Positions 23,334 through 31,376 of a stretch of DNA of 34,047 nt are shown here, in pieces (within the stretch, counting starts at the first letter, position 1; every line of letters starts with the position of its first letter). Origin of the DNA: CAYXGZ01 sp964464755. GTDB taxonomy: Bacteria > Planctomycetota > MHYJ01 > JACPRB01. Both the position numbers and the translations under genes were made by a program. The stretch is from the NCBI GenBank assembly GCA_964464755.1, contig CAYXGZ010000039.1:1-34047 (forward strand), in the 5' to 3' direction. The notes below the pieces were generated by a model, which ran no database searches, was not told the origin of the DNA, and worked only from the letters and a program-made list of their open reading frames with translations.

Positions 23334-25070
23334 GTGGGCGTCATCCGCATCCTCCCCCCCGAGGTCGTCAACCAGATCGCCGCCGGCGAGGTCATCGAGC
23401 GCCCGGCCTCCGTCGTCAAGGAGCTCGTCGAGAACGCGCTCGACGCGGGGGCGACGAGGGTCCGCATCGACGTCGAGGAGGGCGGCCGTCGGCGCATCGC
23501 CGTGCGCGACGACGGGAAGGGGATCGCCCCCGAGGACCTGCCGCTCGCCTTCGCCCCGCACGCCACGAGCAAGCTCGCGGGCGCCGACGACCTTTTCCGC
23601 ATCTCCTCCTTCGGATTCCGCGGCGAGGCCCTCGCCTCGATCGGCTCCGTCGCCCAGGTGACGATCACCAGTCGGCTCCGCGGGAGCGCGGAGGGCGCGG
23701 AGATCTCCGCCGACGCGGGCTCCGTGTCTCGCGTCCGGCCCGCCGCCTCCGCCGAGGGCACGCTCGTCGACGTCCGCAACCTCTTCGGCTCCGTCCCGGC
23801 GCGCCGGAAGTTCCTCCGCTCGGTGGACGTCGAGATGGGGCACATCGAGGAGGCGGTCACCCGCTTCGCCATCGCCCACCCGGGCGTCCGCTTCGAGTTC
23901 GCCGCGGACGGGGTCGAGCGCCTGCTCCTGCCGCCGGCCCGCGACCTCAAGGAGCGCCTCGCGGCCTTCTTCGACCGAGGGCTCGTGGACGCGCTGGTGG
24001 AGGTCTCCTCGGAGGCGCCCGGCGCCGCCTTCACGCTCTGGGCCGCCCCGCCGAAGTTCGCGCGCCTCTCGATGAAGGGCCAGTACGTCTTCCTGAACGG
24101 GCGCTTCATCCGGGACCGCGTGCTCTCCCGCGCGATCCACGAGGGCTTCCGCGAGATGGTCCCGCACGGGCGCCACCCGGTCGCGATCCTCTTCCTGCGG
24201 CTCGATCCCGCCGAGGTGGACGTCAACGTGCACCCGACGAAGATCGAGGTGCGCTTCCGCAACGTGTGGAGGCTGCACGACCGCATCGCCGGCGCCCTGC
24301 GCGAGAAGCTCCTGGGCTCGGACCTCGCGCCGCACCTCACGTCCTCGGTGCTGGAGGGCGGGGGCCCGCGCCGCGACGAGACCTTCCAGGCCATCGCCGA
24401 GTTCTTCCAGCGCGACGCGGCGGCCGGGACCGCCGTGCTGCCCGCGGCCGCGCCGCCCGCCGCGGACCCGCTGCTGCAGACGGGCCGGCGCTACATCCAG
24501 CTCCACGACCGGTACGTCGTCGAGGAGGTCGAGGACGGGATCCGCATCATCGACCAGCACGCCCTGCACGAGCGGGTCCTGCTCGACGAGATCCGCCGCC
24601 AGTACGCCTCGTCGGACGTCGCCCGCCAGGCCCTGCTGCTCCCCGCCGTCCTCGAGGTCTCGACCCGCGAGCGCGCGCGGCTGGAGGAGCACCGGGCCCT
24701 GCTCGAGTCGCTCGGCGTCCAGCTCGAGGACTTCGGGCCGTCGTCCGTCGTCGTCCGGACCGTGCCGGCGCTGCTCCGGGACGAGGATCCGGTCTCGCTG
24801 GTCCGCGACGTGCTCGACCGCCTCGAGGCCCACGGGGCCAGCGAGAAAAAGGCGGGCCACGCGATCCCCATGGTGGACGAGGCCCTCGAGTTCCTCGCGT
24901 GCCGGGCCGCGGTGAAGTTCGGCGAGCGCCTCCAGCCGGAGGCCCTCGTCGAGCTGCTTCGCAAGGCGGCGGGGCTGGACTACTCGGCCACCTGCGCGCA
25001 CGGCCGCCCGACGGCCGTGAAGCTGACGCTCGCGGATCTCGAGAAGCACTTCAAGCGGAAGACCCTGTGA
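23334..25070 (+). CDS. mutL: DNA mismatch repair protein MutL
   Basis: This encodes 578 residues from a GTG start directly before the conserved VIRILPPEVVNQIAAGEVIE. The GHKL ATPase motifs are VVKELVENALDAGA, RDDGKGI, FGFRGEALASIGSV and HATSKL. The C-terminal dimerisation/endonuclease domain shows IIDQHALHERVLLDE (D407), ACR (C523) and CAHGRP (C554, H556), as in endonuclease-type MutL of bacteria without MutH. The first motif deviates: DQHA-x2-E-x4 is followed by Asp rather than Glu. MutL couples MutS mismatch recognition to strand incision. mutS is not in the window. The next gene overlaps its stop codon (GTGA). Confidence 0.95.
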   Translation: MGVIRILPPEVVNQIAAGEVIERPASVVKELVENALDAGATRVRIDVEEGGRRRIAVRDDGKGIAPEDLPLAFAPHATSKLAGADDLFRISSFGFRGEALASIGSVAQVTITSRLRGSAEGAEISADAGSVSRVRPAASAEGTLVDVRNLFGSVPARRKFLRSVDVEMGHIEEAVTRFAIAHPGVRFEFAADGVERLLLPPARDLKERLAAFFDRGLVDALVEVSSEAPGAAFTLWAAPPKFARLSMKGQYVFLNGRFIRDRVLSRAIHEGFREMVPHGRHPVAILFLRLDPAEVDVNVHPTKIEVRFRNVWRLHDRIAGALREKLLGSDLAPHLTSSVLEGGGPRRDETFQAIAEFFQRDAAAGTAVLPAAAPPAADPLLQTGRRYIQLHDRYVVEEVEDGIRIIDQHALHERVLLDEIRRQYASSDVARQALLLPAVLEVSTRERARLEEHRALLESLGVQLEDFGPSSVVVRTVPALLRDEDPVSLVRDVLDRLEAHGASEKKAGHAIPMVDEALEFLACRAAVKFGERLQPEALVELLRKAAGLDYSATCAHGRPTAVKLTLADLEKHFKRKTL

Positions 25071-26350
25071 AGCGCCCGGGCGCCCCCGTGCACGAGGAGA
25101 TCCCGCTGTCGCCCGGGGTCCGCCTCCGCGTCCTCCCGGACAAGCGTTTCAAGAACGTCCAGCTTCGCGTCCACCTGCACCGGCCGCTCGACCAGGACTC
25201 GACGCGGGGCGCGCTGCTCCCGTCGGTGCTCCGCCGCGGCTGCCGGCGGCTCGAGACCATGGACAAGATCGCCCGCTTCCTCGAGAACCTCTACGGCGCC
25301 TCCTACGGCTCCGACGTCCAGAAGATGGGCGACCAGCAGGTGCTCGGGTTCCACGTCGAGGTCCTCGCGGACCGCTACGTCCCGCGGGGGAAGGGGACCC
25401 TGGACCGCGCCGTCGGCCTGCTCGGCCGCCTGATCAGCGAGCCGGTGCTCCGCAACAAGGGCCTGCACCCGGAATACGTCGCGGGGGAGAAGCAGAACCT
25501 CCGGCGCCTGATCGAGGGCCTCGTCAACGACCGCGCGGCGTACGCCTGGGAGCGCTGCCTCCGGGCGACCTGCGCCGGCGAGCCCCACGCCCGCTACGAG
25601 TACGGCGACGTGGCCGACCTCGACGCGATCGGCCCCGCGGACCTCGCCGAGTGGCACCGGAAGCTGCTGGCGACCTCGACGATCGAGATCCTCGCCTCGG
25701 GCGACGTCTCGCCGTCGGCGATCGCCCGGCTGTTCCGCAAGCACCTCGAGCTGCCACGGCGCGCGCCCGCGCTGATCCCGCCGACCGTGCTGAAGCCGGC
25801 CGCGTCGCCGCCCCGCGAGATCCGCGAGACGATGGAGGTCGAGCAGGGCAACCTGGTGATCTCCTGCCGCACGGGGCGGACCTGGAAGGACGACGACGTC
25901 CCGGACCTGAGCTTCGCGAACGCCGTCCTCGGCGGCTTCCCGCACTCGAAGCTCTTCCGCAACGTCCGCGAGCGGGACGGCCTGGCCTACGGGACCTCGT
26001 CGGGCGTGGACTTCTCGAAGGGCCTGCTCGTGATCACGGCCGGGATCGACGTCGGCAAGTACGAGCCCGCGCGGCGCACGATCCTGGAGCAGCTCGACGC
26101 GCTGAAGCAGGGGGACATCTCGGACGAGGAGATGGACAAGACGAGGGCGAGCCTGCTGAACCGGATCCGGACGCGGGACGACAGCCCGTCGACGCGGCTC
26201 GCGGTGCTCCACGAGCAGGCGGCGGCGGGCCGGGCCTGGAGCTCCGCCGAGCTGATGGAGCGCTACGCGGCGGTCACGCGGGAGTCCGCGGCGGCCGCGG
26301 CGCGGCTCATCGGCCTGGACACCGTGTACTTCCTGACTCGTCCCTCCTGA
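25067..26350 (+). CDS. M16-family peptidase-like protein, YfmF/YmfF type (catalytically inactive)
   Basis: This encodes 427 residues from a GTG inside the mutL stop. The N-terminal half (SPGVRLRVLPDKRFKNVQLR, ALLPSVLRRGCRRLETMDKI, ARFLENLYGASYGSDVQKMG) matches the YfmF group associated with EF-P 5-aminopentanol modification in Bacillus. The zinc-protease motif HxxEH is absent, as in known YfmF proteins, which pair with an active YfmH protein. No such partner is adjacent here. FPHSKLFRNVRERDGLAYGT is the typical M16 C-domain motif. It has no signal peptide, so a cytoplasmic location is likely. A role with mutL is not implied by the overlap alone. Confidence 0.85.
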   Translation: MKRPGAPVHEEIPLSPGVRLRVLPDKRFKNVQLRVHLHRPLDQDSTRGALLPSVLRRGCRRLETMDKIARFLENLYGASYGSDVQKMGDQQVLGFHVEVLADRYVPRGKGTLDRAVGLLGRLISEPVLRNKGLHPEYVAGEKQNLRRLIEGLVNDRAAYAWERCLRATCAGEPHARYEYGDVADLDAIGPADLAEWHRKLLATSTIEILASGDVSPSAIARLFRKHLELPRRAPALIPPTVLKPAASPPREIRETMEVEQGNLVISCRTGRTWKDDDVPDLSFANAVLGGFPHSKLFRNVRERDGLAYGTSSGVDFSKGLLVITAGIDVGKYEPARRTILEQLDALKQGDISDEEMDKTRASLLNRIRTRDDSPSTRLAVLHEQAAAGRAWSSAELMERYAAVTRESAAAAARLIGLDTVYFLTRPS

Positions 26351-26351
26351 G

Positions 26352-27215
26352 ATGGGGCTCGTTCTCGCCTTCTGGGCGATCTCCGGGGTGCTCGTGGCCT
26401 CGGTGGCGCTTTTCTTCTCGATCTACCTCCTGAACTTCTGGAAGGCGAGGGGCGGCCGCCGGCGGCCGAAGGTGGACGGCCGGTTCCCGCGGGAGCGCCT
26501 CAAGCTGCTCGGAGCGGTCGCGGGCCCGCTGGGGGCGGAGGTCGTGGCGGATCCCCTGGCCTACCGTTTCCCCTTCCTGAAGACCCGCCCGCCGGACCGT
26601 CCGGCGGCGCTGCTGCTCTGGCCCGCGGACCTGGAGACGCGAGACCCCGGGGCGCCCTACGTCGTGCGCTACGAGGCGCCCGTCTCGGGCGGGCGCTACC
26701 TGGAGGCCTGGCCGCTCGGATCGCTCTTCCCGCCGACGCGGGTGAACATGGCGACGCCCGACGTGAAGACGGGGGACGCCGGTTTCGACGGTCGCTACCT
26801 GGTCCGGACCGATGACGCGGCGTTCGCGCGGGCCTTCCTCTCCGACGAGGCGCGGCAGGCGATCGCGGAGGCGACGGGCCTCGGCGCGGGAGGCCGGGTC
26901 CGGGTCGAGGTCGACGGGCTGCGACTGCGCCTCCAGAAGGAGGAGCAGCTCGCGACGGCGGGCGAGCTCGAGGCGCTGGCCCGGGTGGGGCGGCGGCTCC
27001 TGGACCGGGTCCGGGGCGCCGTCGAGGATCTGGGGGCGGTCCAGTTCTACGACAGCCCGACGGTCCCCGCGGAGGCCTCCTGTCCCATCTGCGGGACGGC
27101 GCTCAAGACCGGCCGGGTCGAGTGCCGCCGCTGCCGCACCCCGCACCACCGGGAGTGCTGGGACTACAACGGCCGCTGCGCGATGTTCGCCTGCGGGGAG
27201 CCCCGCCACGACTGA
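26352..27215 (+). CDS. Membrane-anchored protein with C-terminal prokaryotic RING-like zinc finger
   Basis: This encodes 287 residues. An N-terminal membrane helix (LAFWAISGVLVASVALFFSI) is followed by a basic stretch and a large soluble domain of unknown type. The last 45 residues form a cross-brace-like zinc finger: C244-x2-C247, C258-x2-C261, then HH-x2-CW and NGRCAMFAC. This resembles the Prok-RING families, which occur in ubiquitin-like or conflict-related and signalling contexts in bacteria. No E1, E2 or ubiquitin-like gene is nearby, so ligase activity is not supported. It begins one base after the YfmF-like stop and is probably in the same operon. Confidence 0.75.
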   Translation: MGLVLAFWAISGVLVASVALFFSIYLLNFWKARGGRRRPKVDGRFPRERLKLLGAVAGPLGAEVVADPLAYRFPFLKTRPPDRPAALLLWPADLETRDPGAPYVVRYEAPVSGGRYLEAWPLGSLFPPTRVNMATPDVKTGDAGFDGRYLVRTDDAAFARAFLSDEARQAIAEATGLGAGGRVRVEVDGLRLRLQKEEQLATAGELEALARVGRRLLDRVRGAVEDLGAVQFYDSPTVPAEASCPICGTALKTGRVECRRCRTPHHRECWDYNGRCAMFACGEPRHD

Positions 27216-27306
27216 CCGGGAATTCTTCGCGGACGCCGCAACCTCCGGGGGGATGGCGGGTTGAAATCCTGAGCGGCCTTCGCCGCGGAGCGATTGGAGC
27301 GGGATC

Positions 27307-27801
27307 ATGTCGAGTTGCGAGACCGTCCGGAAGTTCCTGGTCGACCACGCCGACGGGCGGCTGGGCCGGGAGCTGCAGGCCGACGTGGACGCCCACCTCG
27401 CCTCCTGCGCCGCCTGCCGGACCGAGGCGCGCAACCTCCGGGCGACCTGGGAGCTGCTCGGGGCCCATCCCGAGATCGAGCCCGGCCCCTTCTTCCTCCA
27501 GGGCGTGCGCCGCCGGCTGAACCCGGGTCGCGCCCGCCTGCTCCGCGTGCTGGCGCCGCTCGTCGCCGCCGCCGCCGTGGTGCTCATCGTCCTCGCCGTC
27601 GGCCGAACCGGCCCCGCGGGCCCGGCCGTGGAGGAGGACGCCTTCGCCCGCCTCGCGCCCGCCGACCAGGAGCTCCTCACCGAGCTCGCCGAGGCCGACC
27701 AGTGGGAGCTCGCCGACCAGGCCGACCTGGTGCGGGCGCTCGAGGTCCTCGACCGCGAGGGGATGGACGACTCCCCGATCCCGCCGGGGGAGGGGGACTA
27801 G
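27307..27801 (+). CDS. Anti-sigma factor, zf-HC2 type, without adjacent sigma gene
   Basis: This encodes 164 residues. The zinc motif is VDAHLASCAACRTEA (H-x3-C-x2-C), with an early Cys in MSSCETVRKFLVDHADGRL. One membrane helix follows (LAPLVAAAAVVLIVLAV, about residues 80-96), and then a short acidic outer domain (ELLTELAEADQWELADQADL). Such proteins hold ECF sigma factors. No sigma gene is within the preceding 5 kb, so this is an orphan or its partner lies elsewhere. The DUF3106-like gene follows one base after the stop, so they are co-translated. The 91 bases upstream hold no convincing promoter. Confidence 0.78.
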   Translation: MSSCETVRKFLVDHADGRLGRELQADVDAHLASCAACRTEARNLRATWELLGAHPEIEPGPFFLQGVRRRLNPGRARLLRVLAPLVAAAAVVLIVLAVGRTGPAGPAVEEDAFARLAPADQELLTELAEADQWELADQADLVRALEVLDREGMDDSPIPPGEGD

Positions 27802-27802
27802 C

Positions 27803-28486
27803 ATGAAGCCGATCCTCGTCCTCGCGCTCTGCCTCGCGGGAGCTCCCCTCCTCGGCGCCCAGGACGCGCCGAAGAAGGCCCGCGTGCCGAAGCACCTCGT
27901 CGAGCGCTTCCAGAAGCTCTCGCCGGCCGACAAGCAGCGCCTCCGCGAGCGGCTGGCCGAGCTCAAGAAGCTGGGCCCCGAGGAGCGCCGGCGGCTCGTC
28001 GAGAACCTCGCGAAGTTCCGCCGGCTGCCGGAGGCCCGCAAGCAGGACCTCCGCGAGCGCTTCGAGAAGCTGCCCGCCGACGAGAAGCGCCGGCTGGGCG
28101 AGCTGGCCTCGGGCTTCAACCGCTGGGCCCAGCACCGCTTCCCGGGCCTCGAGAAGTTCCCCCGGGGCGCCTTCTTCAAGTGGGCCGCCGTCGCGCACCC
28201 GGACCGCCTCGAGCGGCTGAAGGGCTCCGACGAGGGCGCCCGCCGCGCCGAGTTCCTCCAGCTCTCCGAGGAGTACCGCCGGCACCTCACCGGCGAGCTG
28301 CGCCGCCACGCCCGCGCCCACCAGTGCGTGCCGGTCGAGGACGTCGACCGGCTCGCGGACCAGGCGTTCCGCGAGTTCTGGGCCGCGGCCGAGGCGCTCT
28401 CCTCGCGCTGCCCCCGCCGCAAGCCGCCCCAGCCCCCGCCGGACCGCTCCGGCGGCGGCCCCGTCCGCCCGCCCAAGCCGCATTGA
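27803..28486 (+). CDS. Exported DUF3106-like helical protein
   Basis: This encodes 227 residues with a signal peptide (MKPILVLALCLAGAPLLGAQ). The core is a run of charged helical repeats: FQKLSPADKQRLRERLAELK, LGPEERRRLVENLAKFRRLP and FEKLPADEKRRLGELA. This matches the DUF3106 pattern (L-P-x-E-R-x-x-L repeats) found next to anti-sigma genes in many bacteria, where it may act as a periplasmic sensing partner. The C-terminus is Pro/Arg-rich. Function is unproven; the anti-sigma neighbour supports an envelope-stress role. Confidence 0.75.
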   Translation: MKPILVLALCLAGAPLLGAQDAPKKARVPKHLVERFQKLSPADKQRLRERLAELKKLGPEERRRLVENLAKFRRLPEARKQDLRERFEKLPADEKRRLGELASGFNRWAQHRFPGLEKFPRGAFFKWAAVAHPDRLERLKGSDEGARRAEFLQLSEEYRRHLTGELRRHARAHQCVPVEDVDRLADQAFREFWAAAEALSSRCPRRKPPQPPPDRSGGGPVRPPKPH

Positions 28487-28512
28487 TCCCCCGCGGCGGC
28501 GGCTGGTATGAT
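28483..28512 (+). promoter_or_regulatory. Promoter of elbB
   Basis: TTGATC (28483-28488) and TATGAT (28507-28512) are separated by 18 bases, and TGG before the -10 makes it an extended -10. The -10 ends 8 bases before the elbB ATG. The -35 includes the stop codon of the preceding gene. Confidence 0.7.
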
Positions 28513-28520
28513 CCGCCGCC

Positions 28521-29174
28521 ATGCGCATCGGCGTGATCCTCTCGGGGTGCGGGTTCCGCGACGGCAGCGAGATCCACGAGGCCGTCTGCTCGCTCCTGGC
28601 GATCGACCGCGCGGGCGCCGAGGCGGTCTGCTACGCCCCCGACAAGCCCCAGGCCTCCGTCGTCGACCACCGGACCGGCAAGGCGGTTCGCGAATCGCGG
28701 AACGTCCTGGCCGAGGCGGCGCGCATCGCGCGGGGCCGGATCCGCGACCTCGCGGGCGCCAGGGCGGCCGACGTGGACGCGGTGCTGCTCCCGGGCGGCT
28801 ACGGGGCCGCGTCCAACCTCTGCACCTTCTCGACCGAGGGGGCGTCGGGGTCGGTCGATCCCCAGGTGGCCCGCTTCCTCCGCGAGGTCCACGCGGCGGG
28901 CAAGCCGATCGGCGCCCTCTGCATCGCGCCCTCCGTGCTCGCCCTGCTGTTCGGCAAGGACCTGCATCCGACGCTCACCATCGGCGACGACGCGGAGACC
29001 GCGGGGGCCCTCGAGGGCGCCGGCGCGCGGCACCAGGCGGCCGTCGCCTCGGGCGTCGTGGTGGACCGGAAGAACAAGATCGTCAGCTCGCCGTGCTACA
29101 TGTTCGACGCGCGCATCTCCGAAGTCGCGGACGGGGCCGGGGCCGCCGTGCGCGAGCTGGTCGGGCTCCTCTAG
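28521..29174 (+). CDS. elbB: Isoprenoid biosynthesis glyoxalase ElbB (DJ-1/PfpI-like)
   Basis: This encodes 217 residues, the ElbB length. The N-terminus IGVILSGCGFRDGSEIHEAV and the later VLLPGGYGAASNLCTFSTEG are characteristic. The DJ-1-like nucleophile Cys is in GKPIGALCIAPSVLALL. E. coli ElbB (YhbL) has glyoxalase activity and is named for an early link to isoprenoid synthesis. ispG lies 2.2 kb downstream, but that is only a loose association. Its stop codon is directly followed by the ATG of the next gene with no gap, so the two are co-translated. Confidence 0.92.
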   Translation: MRIGVILSGCGFRDGSEIHEAVCSLLAIDRAGAEAVCYAPDKPQASVVDHRTGKAVRESRNVLAEAARIARGRIRDLAGARAADVDAVLLPGGYGAASNLCTFSTEGASGSVDPQVARFLREVHAAGKPIGALCIAPSVLALLFGKDLHPTLTIGDDAETAGALEGAGARHQAAVASGVVVDRKNKIVSSPCYMFDARISEVADGAGAAVRELVGLL

Positions 29175-31040
29175 ATGGGCTCCTTCCTCGAGGCCCTCTC
29201 CCGCCGGATCCTCGTCGGGGACGGCGCCATGGGCACCCAGATCTACGCGAAGGGCATCGCGATCGGGCGCTGCTTCGACGAGCTCAACCTCACGCACCCG
29301 CACCTCGTGCGGGTGATCCACCGGGAGTACGGCGAGGCCGGGGCCGACGTCTTCGAGACGAACACCTTCACGGCGAACCGGCTGCGCCTGCGCAAGTACG
29401 AGCTCGACGGCAAGGTCCGCGAGATCAACGAGGCCGGCGCGAGGCTCGCCCGGGAGGCCGCGGGGCGGGACCACTGGGTGCTCGGCTCGATCGGGCCGCT
29501 CACGGGCGTCAAGCACGAGGAGGTCGAGCCCTCGGACGACGAGAAGGGCGCCGCCTTCGCGGAGCAGGCCGCCGCGCTCGAGGCGGGGGGCTGCGACGCG
29601 CTGATCCTCGAGACGTTCACGGACCTCCGCGAGATCCTCGTCGCGCTGAAGGCCGCCAAGTCCGCCGCCAAGCTGCCGGTCGTCGCCCAGATGACCTTCG
29701 CCGAGGGCCTGAGGACGCCGCTGGGTGTGACGGTCGACGAGGCCGTCGCGGCCCTCGAGCGGGCCGGGGCGGACGTGCTGGGCGCCAACTGCGCCGTGCC
29801 GCACCAGGCCCTCAAGGCCGTGGAGCGCCTCGGCGCGCGGACGAAGGCGCCGGTCTCCGTCTTCCCGAACGCCGGAATGCCCGAGTTCGTGGACGGGCGC
29901 TACATGTACCTCACGACGCCCGACTACCTGGCCGACATGGCCAAGCGGATGGTGAACGCGGGCGCGAACCTCGTGGGCGGCTGCTGCGGCACGGGTCCGG
30001 AGCACGTGAAGGCGGTCGCCGCGCGGATCAGGGACCTGCGGCCCGCCCCGCGGCGGCTGGTCGCGAGCGTGCCGGAGCCCGCGCGCCCCGCGGCCCCGAA
30101 GTCCGCGGCGGTCGTCGAGGGCCGGGTCAAGGACCGCCCCTTCGCCGAGCGGCTGGGGAAGGAGACCCTCGTCGTCGTCGAGCTGGACCCCCCGAGGGGC
30201 CTCGACGTCGAGAAGGTCCTGAAGGCGGCCCGCAAGCTCCGCGACGCGGGCGTGGACGCGGTGACCGTGGGCGACAACCCGCTCGCCGTCATGCGGATGG
30301 GCAACGTGGGCACGGCCCACCTGATGGAGCGCGAGGGCATCCAGACGATCGTGCACCTCTCGTGCCGCGACAAGAACCTCATCGCGCTGCAGTCGACGCT
30401 GCTCGAGGCCTGCGCGCTCGGCATCACCTCGGTGCTCGCCATCACGGGCGATCCGGCCAAGGTCGGCGACCAGCCGATGGCGTCCTCGGTGTACGACCTG
30501 AACTCCTTCGAGCTGATCCGCCTGATCCGGAACCTGAACGAGGGGCGGAACTACTCGGGCGAATCCGTGGGCGGGGCGTCCCGCTTCCTGGTCGGCTGCG
30601 CGTTCAACCCGAACGTGCGGGACCTGGACGCCCAGGTGCGCCGGCTCAAGAAGAAGATCGACGCGGGGGCGCAGTACGCGCTGTCGCAGCCGCTCTACGA
30701 CCAGGCGAGGATCCCGCTCATGTACGAGCGGCTCAAGGCCGGGGTGGGGGAGTTCCCGGTCTTCTTCGGGGTGCTGCCGATGGTGAGCGCCCGCAACGCG
30801 GAGTTCCTGGCCCACGAGGTCCCCGGCATCTCCATCCCCGAGGCCGTGGTCGAGCGGATGCGCTCGGCCCCGGAGGAGGGGCAGCGCGAGGAGGGGATGC
30901 GGATCTCGAGGGAGCTCGTGGACGCCGCGGCCGCGCACGCCCCGGGGTACTACATCATCCCGCCCTTCGGCAACGTGAAGCCGACGCTGGAGCTGGTGCG
31001 GCACCTGAAGGGCCTGCGCCGGGTCCGCCCGGCTCCTTGA
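29175..31040 (+). CDS. Bifunctional homocysteine S-methyltransferase / methylenetetrahydrofolate reductase
   Basis: This encodes 621 residues, close to B. subtilis YitJ. The N-terminal methyltransferase domain (about 1-290) begins RRILVGDGAMGTQIYAKG; its zinc ligands are C206 (GANC) and C270-C271 (GGCCGTGPEH). The C-terminal MetF-like TIM barrel (about 315-615) includes ETLVVVELDPPRGLDVEKVL, VTVGDNPL, ITSVLAITGDPAKVGD, GCAFNPNV and QYALSQPLYDQ. It reduces 5,10-methylene-THF to 5-methyl-THF with FAD and transfers a methyl group to homocysteine to give methionine. The cobalamin-binding domain of MetH is absent. It is translationally coupled to elbB. Confidence 0.92.
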   Translation: MGSFLEALSRRILVGDGAMGTQIYAKGIAIGRCFDELNLTHPHLVRVIHREYGEAGADVFETNTFTANRLRLRKYELDGKVREINEAGARLAREAAGRDHWVLGSIGPLTGVKHEEVEPSDDEKGAAFAEQAAALEAGGCDALILETFTDLREILVALKAAKSAAKLPVVAQMTFAEGLRTPLGVTVDEAVAALERAGADVLGANCAVPHQALKAVERLGARTKAPVSVFPNAGMPEFVDGRYMYLTTPDYLADMAKRMVNAGANLVGGCCGTGPEHVKAVAARIRDLRPAPRRLVASVPEPARPAAPKSAAVVEGRVKDRPFAERLGKETLVVVELDPPRGLDVEKVLKAARKLRDAGVDAVTVGDNPLAVMRMGNVGTAHLMEREGIQTIVHLSCRDKNLIALQSTLLEACALGITSVLAITGDPAKVGDQPMASSVYDLNSFELIRLIRNLNEGRNYSGESVGGASRFLVGCAFNPNVRDLDAQVRRLKKKIDAGAQYALSQPLYDQARIPLMYERLKAGVGEFPVFFGVLPMVSARNAEFLAHEVPGISIPEAVVERMRSAPEEGQREEGMRISRELVDAAAAHAPGYYIIPPFGNVKPTLELVRHLKGLRRVRPAP

Positions 31041-31065
31041 CCGCCCCGGGGCCGGGGGTTACGAT
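31037..31065 (+). promoter_or_regulatory. Promoter of the small lipoprotein gene
   Basis: TTGACC (31037-31042), overlapping the TGA stop of the previous gene, and TACGAT (31060-31065) are 17 bases apart. The -10 ends 7 bases before the ATG. Confidence 0.75.
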
Positions 31066-31072
31066 CCGAGGG

Positions 31073-31333
31073 ATGAAGGTCGCCGCCGCCCTGCTGCTCC
31101 TGCTCCTGGGCGCCTCCTGCCGCTCGGAGCCCACCTGGCGCAACGTGGAAGAGGGCACGGAGAGCTGGAGGCTCGGCCGCTCCGCGGGCGAGGTCATGGT
31201 CAGCCCGGTGCTCGCCTACTCCGACCTCACCCGGTACATGGAAGAGCGCAAGTCCGAGGGCTGGTCCGTCGCGGGCGTGGACGCCGCGGGCCCCGAGTTC
31301 CTCTCCTGCTACCTCGTCACGCTCCGGCGGTAG
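31073..31333 (+). CDS. Small hypothetical lipoprotein, 86 aa
   Basis: The signal peptide MKVAAALLLLLLGASC has a lipobox Cys at residue 16. The mature part is a compact sequence (GEVMVSPVLAYSDLTRYMEE, KSEGWSVAGVDAAGPEFLSC, YLVTLRR). The alternation suggests one small alpha/beta domain, and the ending EGW...YLVTLRR resembles small domains in which a helix packs against strands. I recognise no family. Its promoter is one of the cleanest in the window, which supports it as a real gene. Confidence 0.7.
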   Translation: MKVAAALLLLLLGASCRSEPTWRNVEEGTESWRLGRSAGEVMVSPVLAYSDLTRYMEERKSEGWSVAGVDAAGPEFLSCYLVTLRR

Positions 31334-31362
31334 TTGTCCGGGTCCTCCGCATCCCCTACAAT
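31334..31362 (+). promoter_or_regulatory. Promoter of ispG
   Basis: TTGTCC (31334-31339) directly follows the stop of the lipoprotein gene, and TACAAT (31357-31362) lies 17 bases further on. The ATG is 14 bases after the -10, giving a leader of roughly 8 bases without a Shine-Dalgarno site. Confidence 0.78.
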
Positions 31363-31376
31363 TCCCTGTCCCGCCC

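Noticed and set aside
20625..25049. A 1474-residue reading frame on the minus strand opposite the kinase-TPR and mutL genes
   Set aside because: It is an antisense shadow caused by high third-position GC. It is rich in Arg, Glu, Val and Leu repeats with no domain, while the plus strand holds two clear genes.
27216..27306. Promoter TTGAAA (27261-27266) before the anti-sigma gene
   Set aside because: No -10-like hexamer lies 16-18 bases downstream, so the -35 match alone is not enough.
28287..31004. A 905-residue minus-strand frame opposite elbB and the methyltransferase-MTHFR fusion
   Set aside because: Same GC-driven artefact; composition is low-complexity and the plus-strand genes have complete active-site motifs.
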